Shown here in pieces: positions 1-8,845 of a DNA stretch of 64,000 nucleotides. Both the position numbers and the translations under genes were made by a program. The stretch spans positions 806,001 to 870,000 of the forward strand of contig NZ_JACRSU010000001.1 of assembly GCF_014384785.1 (NCBI RefSeq). Direction: 5' to 3'. The number at the start of each line of letters is the position of its first letter. Within the stretch, counting starts at the first letter, position 1. Under the pieces are notes generated by a model that saw only the letters and a program-made list of their open reading frames with translations, was not told where the DNA came from and made no database searches. The DNA is from Congzhengia minquanensis. GTDB taxonomy: Bacteria > Bacillota > Clostridia > UBA1381 > UBA9506.

Positions 1-32
1 TATTGTCTGGTTTTTTCATTTTATGCCCTTTC

Positions 33-87
33 TTGAAAAAGCATGCCAATTGTGGTATAATAGAGGTGTTTCATTACAGCAAGTAAT
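33..87 (+). promoter_or_regulatory. Promoter and possible operator of the TetR gene
   Basis: A TTGAAA (33-38) and TATAAT (56-61) pair with a 17-base spacer lies upstream of the TetR-family gene. Just after the predicted start of transcription is an inverted repeat, ATTAC-N5-GTAAT (73-77 and 83-87). TetR proteins often bind such repeats to repress themselves, so autoregulation is a reasonable inference, but the arms are only five bases long. Confidence 0.5.
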
Positions 88-101
88 TTGAAAGGGCGTG
101 A

Positions 102-668
102 ATGTTCATGGCGTCGTTTACGAAAAAGGCAATTATCGCCTCGTTTTTAAAGTTTTTAAATGAAAAGCCCCTGTCTAAAATCACCGTGAAGGATATTGTG
201 GAGGACTGCGGAATAAACCGCAATTCGTTTTACTACCATTTTGAAGACCTCCCCAGCCTGGCGGAGGCCGTTTTGATGGAAGACGCGGCAAAAATCGTTG
301 AACAGGCCAAAGACCTGACCTCGTTTGAAGACTGCCTGACCATTGCCCTGGATATGGCGCTGAAAAACAAAAGGGCCGTAATGCACCTTTACCAGTCTCA
401 AAGCCGGGAATCCTTTGAGCGGTATTTAAACAAAATTGCGGAATTTACAGCAAAAGAATATATTCACAAAATTGCCCGGGGATATGACGTTTCCTCCGCT
501 GACAAAGAGATTATCATTCATTACTACAAGTGCCAGTTAATCGGCTTTGTGTTAGACTGGCTGAACTCCGGCATGAATTATGACATTCAGCAGAACATAA
601 AGCGCCTTTGTGAGCTGTTTAGCGGCGCAACCCAAACCGCGTTTCTGCGCAGTGCGGAAAACGAATAA
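102..668 (+). CDS. TetR/AcrR-family transcriptional regulator
   Basis: A 188-residue protein with the usual TetR layout: an N-terminal helix-turn-helix at about residues 29-47 (VKDIVEDCGINRNSFYYHF resembles the DhaS-like TetR subgroup) and a helical ligand-binding C-terminal domain. The start at 102 sits five bases after AAAGGG; a second ATG six bases on is also possible. It converges on the YhgE/Pip gene and shares a bidirectional terminator with it. TetR regulators are often found beside yhgE-type exporters, so it may control that gene, but the ligand is unknown. The family call is firm; the target is inference. Confidence 0.88.
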   Translation: MFMASFTKKAIIASFLKFLNEKPLSKITVKDIVEDCGINRNSFYYHFEDLPSLAEAVLMEDAAKIVEQAKDLTSFEDCLTIALDMALKNKRAVMHLYQSQSRESFERYLNKIAEFTAKEYIHKIARGYDVSSADKEIIIHYYKCQLIGFVLDWLNSGMNYDIQQNIKRLCELFSGATQTAFLRSAENE

Positions 669-672
669 ACGA

Positions 673-700
673 AACGGCCGGCAAAATGCCGGCCGTTTTT
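673..700. terminator. Bidirectional terminator between TetR and YhgE genes
   Basis: A perfect 11-bp GC-rich stem (673-683 with 687-697) with an AAA loop, followed by a T run on the plus strand and by A/T-rich sequence on the minus side. It can end both converging transcripts. Confidence 0.85.
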
Positions 701-3530
701 AATGTCCGCAAATGTTCGACTCGCCCAACTTTTTTGACAGCGGCGCCATTTTCCTTGCAAGGAACGATTTTAAGAAAAATCCAATCAGGAAAAACGTAAT
801 GCCGTAAACCGTAAGTACACAAATGTCTTTCAGCAAATTTGCCGCCACAATGCCGCCTACGCACTCCCGCATGCCCATAATGCCATAGGTAAAGGGCATG
901 ATTTTATAAATCATTTGGAAAAATGCCGGTGTAACCTCAATGGGGAACGTGCCGCCGGTGCCGCCAATCTGGAACACCAAAAATACCACGGCCAGCGCCT
1001 TGCCCACATTGTCAAACAGCGAAACCAACGTATAAACAATGGTAGTGAACACCAGGCTGTAAAACATGGACAGCAGAACGAACAGGGCCGGGTGCTCCAT
1101 CCGCACGTTTAACAGCACCACATCTCCCAGTCCTGCAATCATGCCTTGCAGGACGCCGAAAAATGCAAAGAACATCAGCTTTCCCACATATTCCTGTCTG
1201 GGAGTCACCGGGAACGGAACATTGTGCGCTTTGGTTGAAAACAGCGCGCACATTAACACCGCGCCCACCCACAGGCACAGGGTGGTATAAAACGGCGTCA
1301 GCCCCGCGCCGTAGTTTTCCATGGGGAACAGCTTGGTAGAATCCACCTTCACCGGGGCGGAAATAAAATCACTCTCGCCGCTGCCGTCCATGTTCAAGAG
1401 CTTTGAAACGTCCGACATGCTCACCGCGTTCATCACATTTTTCAGCTTTTCGGCGGCGTCGTAAAACGGTGAAAGCCGCTCCTCTACCTTGTCTTTAAAG
1501 CTTTGCACATCATCTAATGCAATGGTGCTTTTGTCCTTCAGCTTGTCAACAAAGCTCTTTAATTCCCCAATGTCCACACTCTTTTCCAACAGAACAGATG
1601 CAATGTCCGACGCTGCAGTTTTGGTATTGTTCAGCATTTCATAAATTTTGGGCATCATTTCCGAATTGTCAATTTGACCGGTTAAGTCGTTTGCCAGGTC
1701 TGCGCCCTTGCGGGCGGTTTTCGCCGCGTCGTTTAACAGCTTTTCAACCGTGTCGCTGTCTGAAACCTTGTTCGAAACGTTAGCCAGCCCGTTTGAAACC
1801 TCTTTTAAATTGCCGATAAACCGGTTTAAATCCTTTTGAAAATTGCTGATGTCCGCATCGCCGGCGTCTTCTATAATGGCGCTGGTGTCGTTTAAGGTGC
1901 TGATCATTCCGTCAAGCGACGACTGCAGCGAGGAGATTGTGTTCCCAGGCGCGGCTCTTAAATTTTTCAACGTTTTATAAAGGGCCTTGCTGGCCCTTGC
2001 ACCGGCCCTGGCGGCGGTCTGCGCCGCACTGATGGAGGAAACCGTGCTGTTTCGGCTTGCGTCCATGCGGGTTTCCAGCCTGGTGAGCTGTGCGCTTAGT
2101 TTCAGCGAGTCAAGGGTCAGGTCTGCGTCGCTGTCAATGTGTTTTAAAATGGTTTCGCAAACGGTTTTCAGCGACGCATAAATGGGATTGTCGGAGAGCA
2201 GCGCATCAAGCTCCCGCACTTTTGCGGCAATTGCCTGCACGGGTTCTTTATTTTCAATGGCCGCAGACAGCTCATACCCCTTTTTTACCACGGCTCCGGC
2301 GTTTTGATAGGCCTTGTTTATCACACTTTCCACTTTGTCCAGCCCGTCGCTCAAGCCGTTAAACGCAGCCGACAAGTTATCAAATGCCGTCATGCCGTAA
2401 GACATTGCGCCGGACAGGGAATTTAATTCTGAAAGCGTGTCTTTCAGCCCTTCGGCGGTTTCAATGAGACCTTTGTTCATTGAAATAACCTGGTCTCTCG
2501 TCTCCTGCGACAAAATGTCGTTATTTATGGTGTCTGCCGCGTCGCCAAAGGTTTTGTTCACCGACTCTAAAGTGGAAATAAAGTCGTCTAAATGGTTCTC
2601 CGCCTTTAAAATGCCGGCCGCCGCATCTGTCTTAGTGGCGGCAGCGTCGCTGCCTGCGTCGGCCGCCGCTGTTTGAATGTCTGTAAGAATGTCCCGGGCA
2701 GAAACCAAATCGTCCCGCACATTCACCGAAACGTTTTGAAGCCGGTCAGAAAGCGCCATGGCGTTGTCCCCTACGGTTTCGGAATAATAGACACATTTGT
2801 CTAAAATTTCCGCCAGCCTGTCGGCGTCTTCCTTACAGTCATCTAGGTAGATTACGCCGTCTTTCGCGTTGGAAATCATGTTATCTAAACGGCCGCTCAC
2901 ACTTTTTAAGTCGCCCTCGGCAAAGCTGACAAAACCCTTTAACATTGCGATTTTGTCGTAGTGGCTGTCAAAATCCACGCCGAGGCTGTTGAGCACCTCA
3001 AAAACCTTGTCTACAATGGTTTTTGCAAAAGACGAGGTAATTTGATTTTGAAGTGTATTCATGCCACTGTCGGTCATTTTTGGCGCAATGGCATTGATTT
3101 TTTCATTTACATAATACCGCATAGTGGGCTTTTCCATGTCCTCGGTGAGAAAGCTGACCATTTTTTCCGAAAAATCGGAGGGAACAACCACCGCGGCATA
3201 TACCTTACCGGTTCTGCAAAGCTCCACTGCCTCGTCCTCCGTGTCGCAGAACACCCAGCCCAGCTTGTTATTTTCGTGAAGGTTCGACTCCACCTCCGCG
3301 CCAATGTCAATATTCATGTTTTCAATGGCCGTTCCTGCATCGTCGTTCACCACTGCCACCTTCACGCCGCCTGTGTTTCCGTAGGGGTCCCACGAAACCA
3401 AGATGTTCACCCATCCGTATAAAGACGGCAAAATTGCAATGCCCGCCGCAATTACCATTGCCACCCAGTTGCGCGCCAGCTTTTTTAGGTCTGACGTAAA
3501 TATTTTGCCGCACACCGTCATAAACTTCAT
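699..3530 (-). CDS. YhgE/Pip-family membrane protein (ABC-2-like)
   Basis: A 943-residue protein. One N-terminal membrane helix (about residues 22-44, rich in Ala/Ile) is followed by a very long extracytoplasmic region with extensive coiled-coil character (about 200-700), and then about five membrane helices at the C-terminus resembling an ABC-2 permease. This is the layout of YhgE and the phage infection protein Pip; members have been linked to phage adsorption and to export, and substrates are generally unknown. The ATG at 3530 follows GAAAGGGCTG at good spacing; an ATG 18 bases upstream lacks a clear site. The upstream gene on the same strand ends 20 bases away, so the two are probably co-transcribed. 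Confidence 0.85.
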   Translation of the reverse strand: MKFMTVCGKIFTSDLKKLARNWVAMVIAAGIAILPSLYGWVNILVSWDPYGNTGGVKVAVVNDDAGTAIENMNIDIGAEVESNLHENNKLGWVFCDTEDEAVELCRTGKVYAAVVVPSDFSEKMVSFLTEDMEKPTMRYYVNEKINAIAPKMTDSGMNTLQNQITSSFAKTIVDKVFEVLNSLGVDFDSHYDKIAMLKGFVSFAEGDLKSVSGRLDNMISNAKDGVIYLDDCKEDADRLAEILDKCVYYSETVGDNAMALSDRLQNVSVNVRDDLVSARDILTDIQTAAADAGSDAAATKTDAAAGILKAENHLDDFISTLESVNKTFGDAADTINNDILSQETRDQVISMNKGLIETAEGLKDTLSELNSLSGAMSYGMTAFDNLSAAFNGLSDGLDKVESVINKAYQNAGAVVKKGYELSAAIENKEPVQAIAAKVRELDALLSDNPIYASLKTVCETILKHIDSDADLTLDSLKLSAQLTRLETRMDASRNSTVSSISAAQTAARAGARASKALYKTLKNLRAAPGNTISSLQSSLDGMISTLNDTSAIIEDAGDADISNFQKDLNRFIGNLKEVSNGLANVSNKVSDSDTVEKLLNDAAKTARKGADLANDLTGQIDNSEMMPKIYEMLNNTKTAASDIASVLLEKSVDIGELKSFVDKLKDKSTIALDDVQSFKDKVEERLSPFYDAAEKLKNVMNAVSMSDVSKLLNMDGSGESDFISAPVKVDSTKLFPMENYGAGLTPFYTTLCLWVGAVLMCALFSTKAHNVPFPVTPRQEYVGKLMFFAFFGVLQGMIAGLGDVVLLNVRMEHPALFVLLSMFYSLVFTTIVYTLVSLFDNVGKALAVVFLVFQIGGTGGTFPIEVTPAFFQMIYKIMPFTYGIMGMRECVGGIVAANLLKDICVLTVYGITFFLIGFFLKSFLARKMAPLSKKLGESNICGH

Positions 3531-3550
3531 TGTTTCAGCCCTTTCCATTC

Positions 3551-4618
3551 TTATTTCATCAAAACCTCGCCGGTTCCCGCTAATTCGCCCAGCGTATATT
3601 GAAACGTAAGGCCGTGCTCCGCCGGCTCCTTGCTGCCCGCAATTGCAAACGTGTTGCCCCCGGACACGGTTTTGCTCTCGCCTGCAATTTGAAACCGGCC
3701 GCCGCTGTCTTTAAAATGAACCGAAGCAGAAAGAATGTTCAGCTGGTCGTAAACCAAATTCAGCCCGGCCTCTGCTGTTTGCTTCTTTAAGCCGACATTT
3801 CCCTTTAAAATAATTTTTCTGTCCGCCAGGGTACTGGTATAATAGACTTTTGCGTCGTTTAGCACCTGTTTTCCGCTGCCGTTTCCAAAGGTCACGCTCA
3901 TGTTCACGTCGCTTAACGCAATGCTGCGGAAAGCCGCTTTCAAGTCAATTCGGCGGATAATATTTTTATTGATATAAATAAAAATCTCCACGTTGTCCTT
4001 TAAATGTTTCGTAATGTCCTCCGGGTCAATCAGCATCTTGTCTAACACAAAATTGACGGTGTCGTAATCCAGCTTGAGGCCAAGCTCCTGTTCTAAGCGT
4101 TTCGCCGTTTCAAGCACCTCGTCTTTCGTAAATTCGTAGGTAGAAGACAGATGAAACTCGTCGAAAAACTCGGAAAGCAGCTTGTGTGAAAGCGTGGTGT
4201 GGTAAACCGTGCACCGCACGCTTTCGCTGCCTAAGACAATCGTTTTTGAGTCCTGCTTTCTCACTGTAAGCTTATCGTAAAACCTGCGGACGGCTTCGGC
4301 GTTTTTGAGTTGCTCCTGAATGGCGTCGTTTACCTTTGCGTCTGTTTGAATGTGCACTTTATCGAAATCGGTGTTGAGGTTAAAGTCCACGCCCTCTTGC
4401 TCCATGTGAAAGGAACGGAACTTTCCCTTTAGCCCAACGCTGTGCAAAAGGAAGTCTACATCGCTCTGCATTTGATCATACGTGTTGGCAAAGCACGAAA
4501 CCGTATAGACCTTGGGGGACAGCGCGGGAAATAATATTTGGGAGCAAACATGACACAACAAAAACATCAGCGCTGCGGCCGCAGCGCCTCCTGCAATAAA
4601 CTTTGTTTTTTTCCCCAC
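3551..4618 (-). CDS. Membrane-anchored protein of unknown function
   Basis: About 355 residues. The N-terminus has a basic stretch and one hydrophobic segment (AAAAALMFLLCHVCSQILF) that would act as a signal anchor, so most of the protein is probably outside the membrane. The rest is soluble, alternating beta-like and helical, without a motif I recognise. I chose GTG at 4618 because AAGGGGG lies about 12 bases upstream; the frame stays open to a TTG at 4684 without a ribosome site. It is directly upstream of the YhgE/Pip gene on the same strand and may be a partner of that exporter. Function unknown. Confidence 0.7.
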   Translation of the reverse strand: MGKKTKFIAGGAAAAALMFLLCHVCSQILFPALSPKVYTVSCFANTYDQMQSDVDFLLHSVGLKGKFRSFHMEQEGVDFNLNTDFDKVHIQTDAKVNDAIQEQLKNAEAVRRFYDKLTVRKQDSKTIVLGSESVRCTVYHTTLSHKLLSEFFDEFHLSSTYEFTKDEVLETAKRLEQELGLKLDYDTVNFVLDKMLIDPEDITKHLKDNVEIFIYINKNIIRRIDLKAAFRSIALSDVNMSVTFGNGSGKQVLNDAKVYYTSTLADRKIILKGNVGLKKQTAEAGLNLVYDQLNILSASVHFKDSGGRFQIAGESKTVSGGNTFAIAGSKEPAEHGLTFQYTLGELAGTGEVLMK

Positions 4619-4827
4619 AGTGTTTTTAAGCCCCCTTGTTGTTTTTTCATTCTTTATTTTATCAGACCGGCCCTTTTGGCACAACAGACAAATTTATGTC
4701 CCGTGTCTGTTTTTTGGTCATTTCATGCCGATTGCCCAAATTTAAGACACATTCCTTTGTATGACTATTTTCTTTTACCATTTTATGCGGTACAATAGGG
4801 ATAAAGTAAAAAAAGGAGTGAATTTTT

Positions 4828-5412
4828 ATGCGTTCTCTTTGGCCTGTGAAACTCGCAAAATCCGGTTATATTCTCTTGTCCCTGCTGTTATGCGTGCTCG
4901 GCGTGGTGTTAATTGCCTGTCCGCTGTTTTCGGCAAAGCTGCTCTGTTACATTTTGGGCGGATTGCTCATGGTTTATGGGGCAATTAAAATTGTGGGCTA
5001 TTTTTCTAAGGATTTATATCGTTTGGCGTTTCAGTTCGATTTTGCCTTCGGCATGCTTTTGTGCCTGGTTGGACTTTTAATGATTTTGTTCCCCGAGGGG
5101 GCCTTAACCGTTATCTACACGGTAATTGGCATTATTGTTCTGGCTGACGGGCTTTTTAAAATTCAAACGGCATTTGAAGCGAAAAAATTCGGCATCAATA
5201 AGTGGTGGGCCATTTTGCTGTTTGCGGTGGCTTCCGCCCTGCTGGGACTTGTGTTGGTATTAAATCCGGTGAAAACGGCAGGATTTATCATGGTTTTGCT
5301 GGGTGTTTCCCTTATTTTAGAGGGCATTTTAAACTTTCTTGTGGCGCTTCTCACGGTGCGAATTATGAAAAACCAGCTTCCCGACGGGTTCGATTTTGAA
5401 GATGAGCAATAA
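4828..5412 (+). CDS. HdeD/DUF308-family membrane protein
   Basis: A 194-residue, strongly hydrophobic protein with about six membrane helices arranged as repeated helical pairs. Gly-rich turns (LGGLLMVYG, VIGIIVLADG, LLGVSLILEG) are typical of the HdeD/DUF308 repeat. HdeD is linked to acid resistance in enterobacteria; in Firmicutes the role is unknown. The start follows AAAAGGAGTG at good spacing. The Asp/Glu-rich tail (DFEDEQ) should be cytoplasmic. No functional partner is evident: the SGNH hydrolase gene about 100 bases downstream appears to have its own -10 box. Confidence 0.8.
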   Translation: MRSLWPVKLAKSGYILLSLLLCVLGVVLIACPLFSAKLLCYILGGLLMVYGAIKIVGYFSKDLYRLAFQFDFAFGMLLCLVGLLMILFPEGALTVIYTVIGIIVLADGLFKIQTAFEAKKFGINKWWAILLFAVASALLGLVLVLNPVKTAGFIMVLLGVSLILEGILNFLVALLTVRIMKNQLPDGFDFEDEQ

Positions 5413-5514
5413 ACAGCACGCGGACGAATTTACAATTTTTTGTACACATAACTCTTTTCCTGTCAGCGGTTTTCCGCTATAATGGTGGTAAAAAGGAACG
5501 ACAGGAGGAATTCC

Positions 5515-6207
5515 ATGGCAGAGCAAATTAAACCGGGCTTTTTTAGTAAATCTGTGGCTGCGGACGACAACCGGATTTTGTTTGACATTCAAAACGAACA
5601 GCTTCTTTGCAAACAGAAAAAAATTGATTTTTTGTTTATCGGCGACTCCATTACCTGGATGTGGGACTTAAATTTGTATTTTGGTCCAGGCGCCTTTTTC
5701 GTAAACCGCGGGATTGGGGGCGACGTTTCGGCTATAGCCCTGAAACGGTTCCGGGCGGACTGTTTGCAGTTAAATCCCGGCGCCATTGTCTACATGATTG
5801 GCACCAACGACATTTTAACCACCGCACCGGACCTTTGGTGGCGCAAACCGGGGGCAGACAAAAACCGCGTTTTAGAGCAGCTCCTGGCAAACATTGAAGA
5901 AGCAATGCGCCTTTGCGCCGGCAAAAGGCTTTACCAGTGCTCCATTTTGCCAACGGACATCTGCCCGCCTTTTGACAAAGCTGGCATAAATCAAATGGTG
6001 CAAGAGGCGAACGACGGCATAAAAGTCCTTTGCAGTAAGCACGGCGTGCCTTATGTGGATTATCACAGCGCTCTCTGCCGGGAAGACAAAAAAACTATGA
6101 AAGACGGGCTCACCCACGACGGCATTCACCCCAACGGAGCCTGCTATGAAATTATGGCAAATGTGTTAAAACAGGAAATTGATTTTCAGAAGGAGATGGA
6201 AAAATGA
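5515..6207 (+). CDS. SGNH/GDSL-family hydrolase
   Basis: A 230-residue cytoplasmic esterase or deacetylase-type protein. The SGNH blocks are all present: block I GDS with nucleophile Ser45, block II Gly in NRGIGGD (64-70), block III GTND with Asn98, and block V DGIHPN with Asp202 and His205. No signal peptide is seen. The start at 5515 follows AGGAGG. A TATAAT box lies at 5478-5483. The stop overlaps the start of the sugar isomerase gene by four bases, so the two are translationally coupled and may act on the same carbohydrate, perhaps removing acyl groups from a sugar. The substrate cannot be told from sequence. Confidence 0.88.
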   Translation: MAEQIKPGFFSKSVAADDNRILFDIQNEQLLCKQKKIDFLFIGDSITWMWDLNLYFGPGAFFVNRGIGGDVSAIALKRFRADCLQLNPGAIVYMIGTNDILTTAPDLWWRKPGADKNRVLEQLLANIEEAMRLCAGKRLYQCSILPTDICPPFDKAGINQMVQEANDGIKVLCSKHGVPYVDYHSALCREDKKTMKDGLTHDGIHPNGACYEIMANVLKQEIDFQKEMEK

Positions 6208-6881
6208 AACGGTCTGAACTAAACGCCATTATGCGGGACGCGGTGGCCTTTATTGACGAAATGAACTTTAAGCTACCCCCCTTTGCCTTTTGGACGCCGG
6301 AGGACTGGAAGGACAAGGGCAAAGAATATGACGAAATCCGGGACAATATGCTGGGCTGGGACATTACCGATTTTGGATATGGAGATTATAAAAAAATCGG
6401 CCTTTTAATGTTTACCCTGCGGAACGGAAACTTCAGCGACAAAAAATATGTAAAACCCTATGCGGAAAAGCTTTTAATTGTGGAGGAGGAACAAATTACC
6501 CCATTCCATTTTCACTGGAGCAAAATGGAAGACATTATAAACCGCGGCGGGGGCAACCTGATTGTGCAGGTGTATAACTCCACAGAAGACGAGCAGTTTG
6601 CCGACACCCCCGTGGAAATTATGGTGGACGGGCGTCATTTTCAAATTGAAGCAGGCGGCACCGTGCGCATAACGCCGGGAGAAAGCATCACCCTCCCCAG
6701 CGGACAGTATCACAAGTTTTGGGGCGAAAAGGGCACGGGAAAAATCCTGCTGGGCGAGGTGTCTAAGGTGAACGACGACCGGGTGGACAACCGCTTTTTT
6801 GAAAAGACGGGCCGTTTTCCCGAAATTGAGGAAGACGTTTTGCCCCTCTACCTTTTAAGCAACGAATATCCGGCGAAATAA
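6204..6881 (+). CDS. D-lyxose/D-mannose isomerase-family cupin
   Basis: A 225-residue cupin-type sugar isomerase resembling D-lyxose ketol-isomerases, which interconvert lyxose and xylulose or mannose and fructose. The expected metal ligands are visible: His102 and His104 in FHFHW, Glu109 and His170 in SGQYHKFWGE. The length matches the family (about 225 residues). It overlaps the SGNH hydrolase gene by four bases (ATGA), showing a two-gene operon, and is followed at once by a terminator. The family assignment is good; the physiological sugar is not determined by the sequence. Confidence 0.85.
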   Translation: MKRSELNAIMRDAVAFIDEMNFKLPPFAFWTPEDWKDKGKEYDEIRDNMLGWDITDFGYGDYKKIGLLMFTLRNGNFSDKKYVKPYAEKLLIVEEEQITPFHFHWSKMEDIINRGGGNLIVQVYNSTEDEQFADTPVEIMVDGRHFQIEAGGTVRITPGESITLPSGQYHKFWGEKGTGKILLGEVSKVNDDRVDNRFFEKTGRFPEIEEDVLPLYLLSNEYPAK

Positions 6882-6882
6882 A

Positions 6883-6915
6883 AAAACCGGGAGCGGTTTC
6901 GCTCCCGTTTTTTTA
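6883..6915. terminator. Bidirectional terminator after the isomerase gene
   Basis: An 8-bp perfect stem CGGGAGCG/CGCTCCCG (6888-6895 and 6900-6907) with a GTTT loop, followed by an 8-base T run and preceded by an A run. It serves both this operon and the convergent minus-strand gene, whose stop lies at its edge. Confidence 0.9.
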
Positions 6916-8832
6916 TTCTTTCATATACGGCAAATCCATATAATCAAAATTTGAAATATATAGCTTGGGCGCGTCAAAGCAAAAGTCGTTGCACGCCATG
7001 TGCTTAATTCCCTCGCTGGCAGGGGAATATTCACAGCTCAGCTTCATGTTTTCCGATTCATACGTTACCGCTCTGATATAGGTTTGCCTCTGATGCATGC
7101 TGGTTTCCAGCCTGTCCGTAATTTTGGTTTTTTTAACGCCATCTACAAACGCGTCAAACGAGGGGCACTCCTCATTGGTTTTCACGGAGAACACAAACCC
7201 GTTTCGAATGTGCAGAAAATCCCGCTTTTTAAAGTCTTTCACTTCGCCCTCATAGTTATAGAACGAAATTATAATGTAGTGCTCTTCCTTTGTCACCGTA
7301 ACCGCCGCTTTGCGGCCCTTGTCTGTTACGAAAAGTGGCTGGAACGAAAGATAAACCCCGCCGTCTTTCACAAACACCGGCGCCAAATCGACAGACGCGC
7401 CCACGTTTCCGCTTAAAACCTTATCGCCAATGCGGATTTCGTCCGGCTCGTTTCCCTCCCGCAGGGGAAAGAAAATGGAGAGCTTTAACGAGGAAACGTC
7501 AACATTTCCTGGAATTTCCTGCTTTTTGTAGTGCTCTGTTTCCGCTTTGGAAAGCCCTAAATAGGTCGGCGGATTTCCCTTTATTTTCGGCTTATACAGC
7601 ACCATTGCGGTGCCGTCCTTTTGAAAGGCTGTATTTCTGCCCTGCTCCACAAAGGGCTTCGGCTTATCGGCAGGTGCGTCGTTAATCAGATACCGGCAGA
7701 ATACGTTCCGCACGTCTTTTGCGCTTTCCGCTGTTTCTGTCCGTTTGTAAATTAAGGTAAAGCTATTGGTTTGCACGCCGTTGTGAAAGTCCTTCGTGGC
7801 GGTGCCCACCGCGTAATCCCGCGTCATATAAGTTTCAACGTCTGTCACGCCGGCGGGATATTCATAAAAATCGTCCTCTTTGGTGTAGTCGCGGAAAGCC
7901 TCCTCCGGCGTGGAATCGGTAGAAGCGGAAAACTCCGACTTTGCCAAAAAGCGCATGGGAAACTCTTTTTTGTGCACAAAGTCGAACAGCTCTTTTGTCA
8001 GCGTAAATTCCTCTAAATTATAGTAGCCATAGCTGACAATAGACTCCATATCCTTCAGCTCGTCGGGAAAGAACTGTTTCTCTGTGTTCAGCAGGTTGGT
8101 AAACCATTTTGTTTCAAAAATTGTCGCGCCGTTGGTGTCGCCGATATAGGCCCGGGAATTGGGGCCTGCAAACCTGCCAATGAATGGGTGGTAGTGGCTG
8201 ATTAAGTCTGCCCACACGCGGATTTGCGCATTTTGGGCAATGGTTTTAAACGCCTCACAGGTGGCATATTCCGTCAGCCTTGCCAGCACGTTAATCTGCA
8301 ATGCGGAATAGACAACGCTGGTATATTCGCTTAAAACGCCCCGACGCTTTAAAAGGCATTCCAGCTGCTTTAGCCGCCTTTCTGCCTCTTTCTGCATCAC
8401 GTCATCGTCAAACATTGCCGCCATATTCATGGCCGTCAGCGTGCTCATCATGGGAAAATTGTCGTTCACGCCGATAAAATCCAAATCGTGGCCCATAAAT
8501 TCGTCCCGCACAGACAGCAAATAGTCTTTTATTTTTTCTTTTGCCTGCTGAGACATCACGGTTTCGTACTTGCGGTAAAGCAGCGACACAATGGCCGGCG
8601 TAAAGTGGCACATGCGCGGATTATAATTTGCAATAATCGTTTCAGCCACCTGAAAATTTTCTGCAATGCCCGTTGCATATAAAATGTCGCACAGCCGGTA
8701 CCAAATCCGGCTTCCCAGCTCTTCACCGTTAAATTTCAGCCCGCCTTCTGTGGTAATTTTACCCTTTTGCACAATTGCGGTAATTTCTTGAAAAACTTTC
8801 TCCCTGTCTGCGTGAAGCTTCATCAGTTCCAT
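6913..8832 (-). CDS. Unrecognised protein, putative alpha/alpha-toroid plus beta-sandwich
   Basis: A 639-residue protein without signal peptide. The first roughly 330 residues are helical with repeated helix pairs, suggesting an (alpha/alpha)-toroid as in polysaccharide lyases and heparinase-like enzymes. It contains a striking GRFAGPNSRAYIGDTNG segment near residue 225-240. The C-terminal half is beta-rich, like a lyase sandwich domain. I do not recognise a named family, and lyase activity is only a fold-based guess. The start at 8832 follows AAAGGAG. The gene begins 13 bases after the alcohol dehydrogenase gene, so it belongs to the cimA operon by position. Cytoplasmic location would suit degradation of an imported oligosaccharide. 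Confidence 0.6.
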   Translation of the reverse strand: MELMKLHADREKVFQEITAIVQKGKITTEGGLKFNGEELGSRIWYRLCDILYATGIAENFQVAETIIANYNPRMCHFTPAIVSLLYRKYETVMSQQAKEKIKDYLLSVRDEFMGHDLDFIGVNDNFPMMSTLTAMNMAAMFDDDVMQKEAERRLKQLECLLKRRGVLSEYTSVVYSALQINVLARLTEYATCEAFKTIAQNAQIRVWADLISHYHPFIGRFAGPNSRAYIGDTNGATIFETKWFTNLLNTEKQFFPDELKDMESIVSYGYYNLEEFTLTKELFDFVHKKEFPMRFLAKSEFSASTDSTPEEAFRDYTKEDDFYEYPAGVTDVETYMTRDYAVGTATKDFHNGVQTNSFTLIYKRTETAESAKDVRNVFCRYLINDAPADKPKPFVEQGRNTAFQKDGTAMVLYKPKIKGNPPTYLGLSKAETEHYKKQEIPGNVDVSSLKLSIFFPLREGNEPDEIRIGDKVLSGNVGASVDLAPVFVKDGGVYLSFQPLFVTDKGRKAAVTVTKEEHYIIISFYNYEGEVKDFKKRDFLHIRNGFVFSVKTNEECPSFDAFVDGVKKTKITDRLETSMHQRQTYIRAVTYESENMKLSCEYSPASEGIKHMACNDFCFDAPKLYISNFDYMDLPYMKE

Positions 8833-8845
8833 TTTCCGTTCTCCT

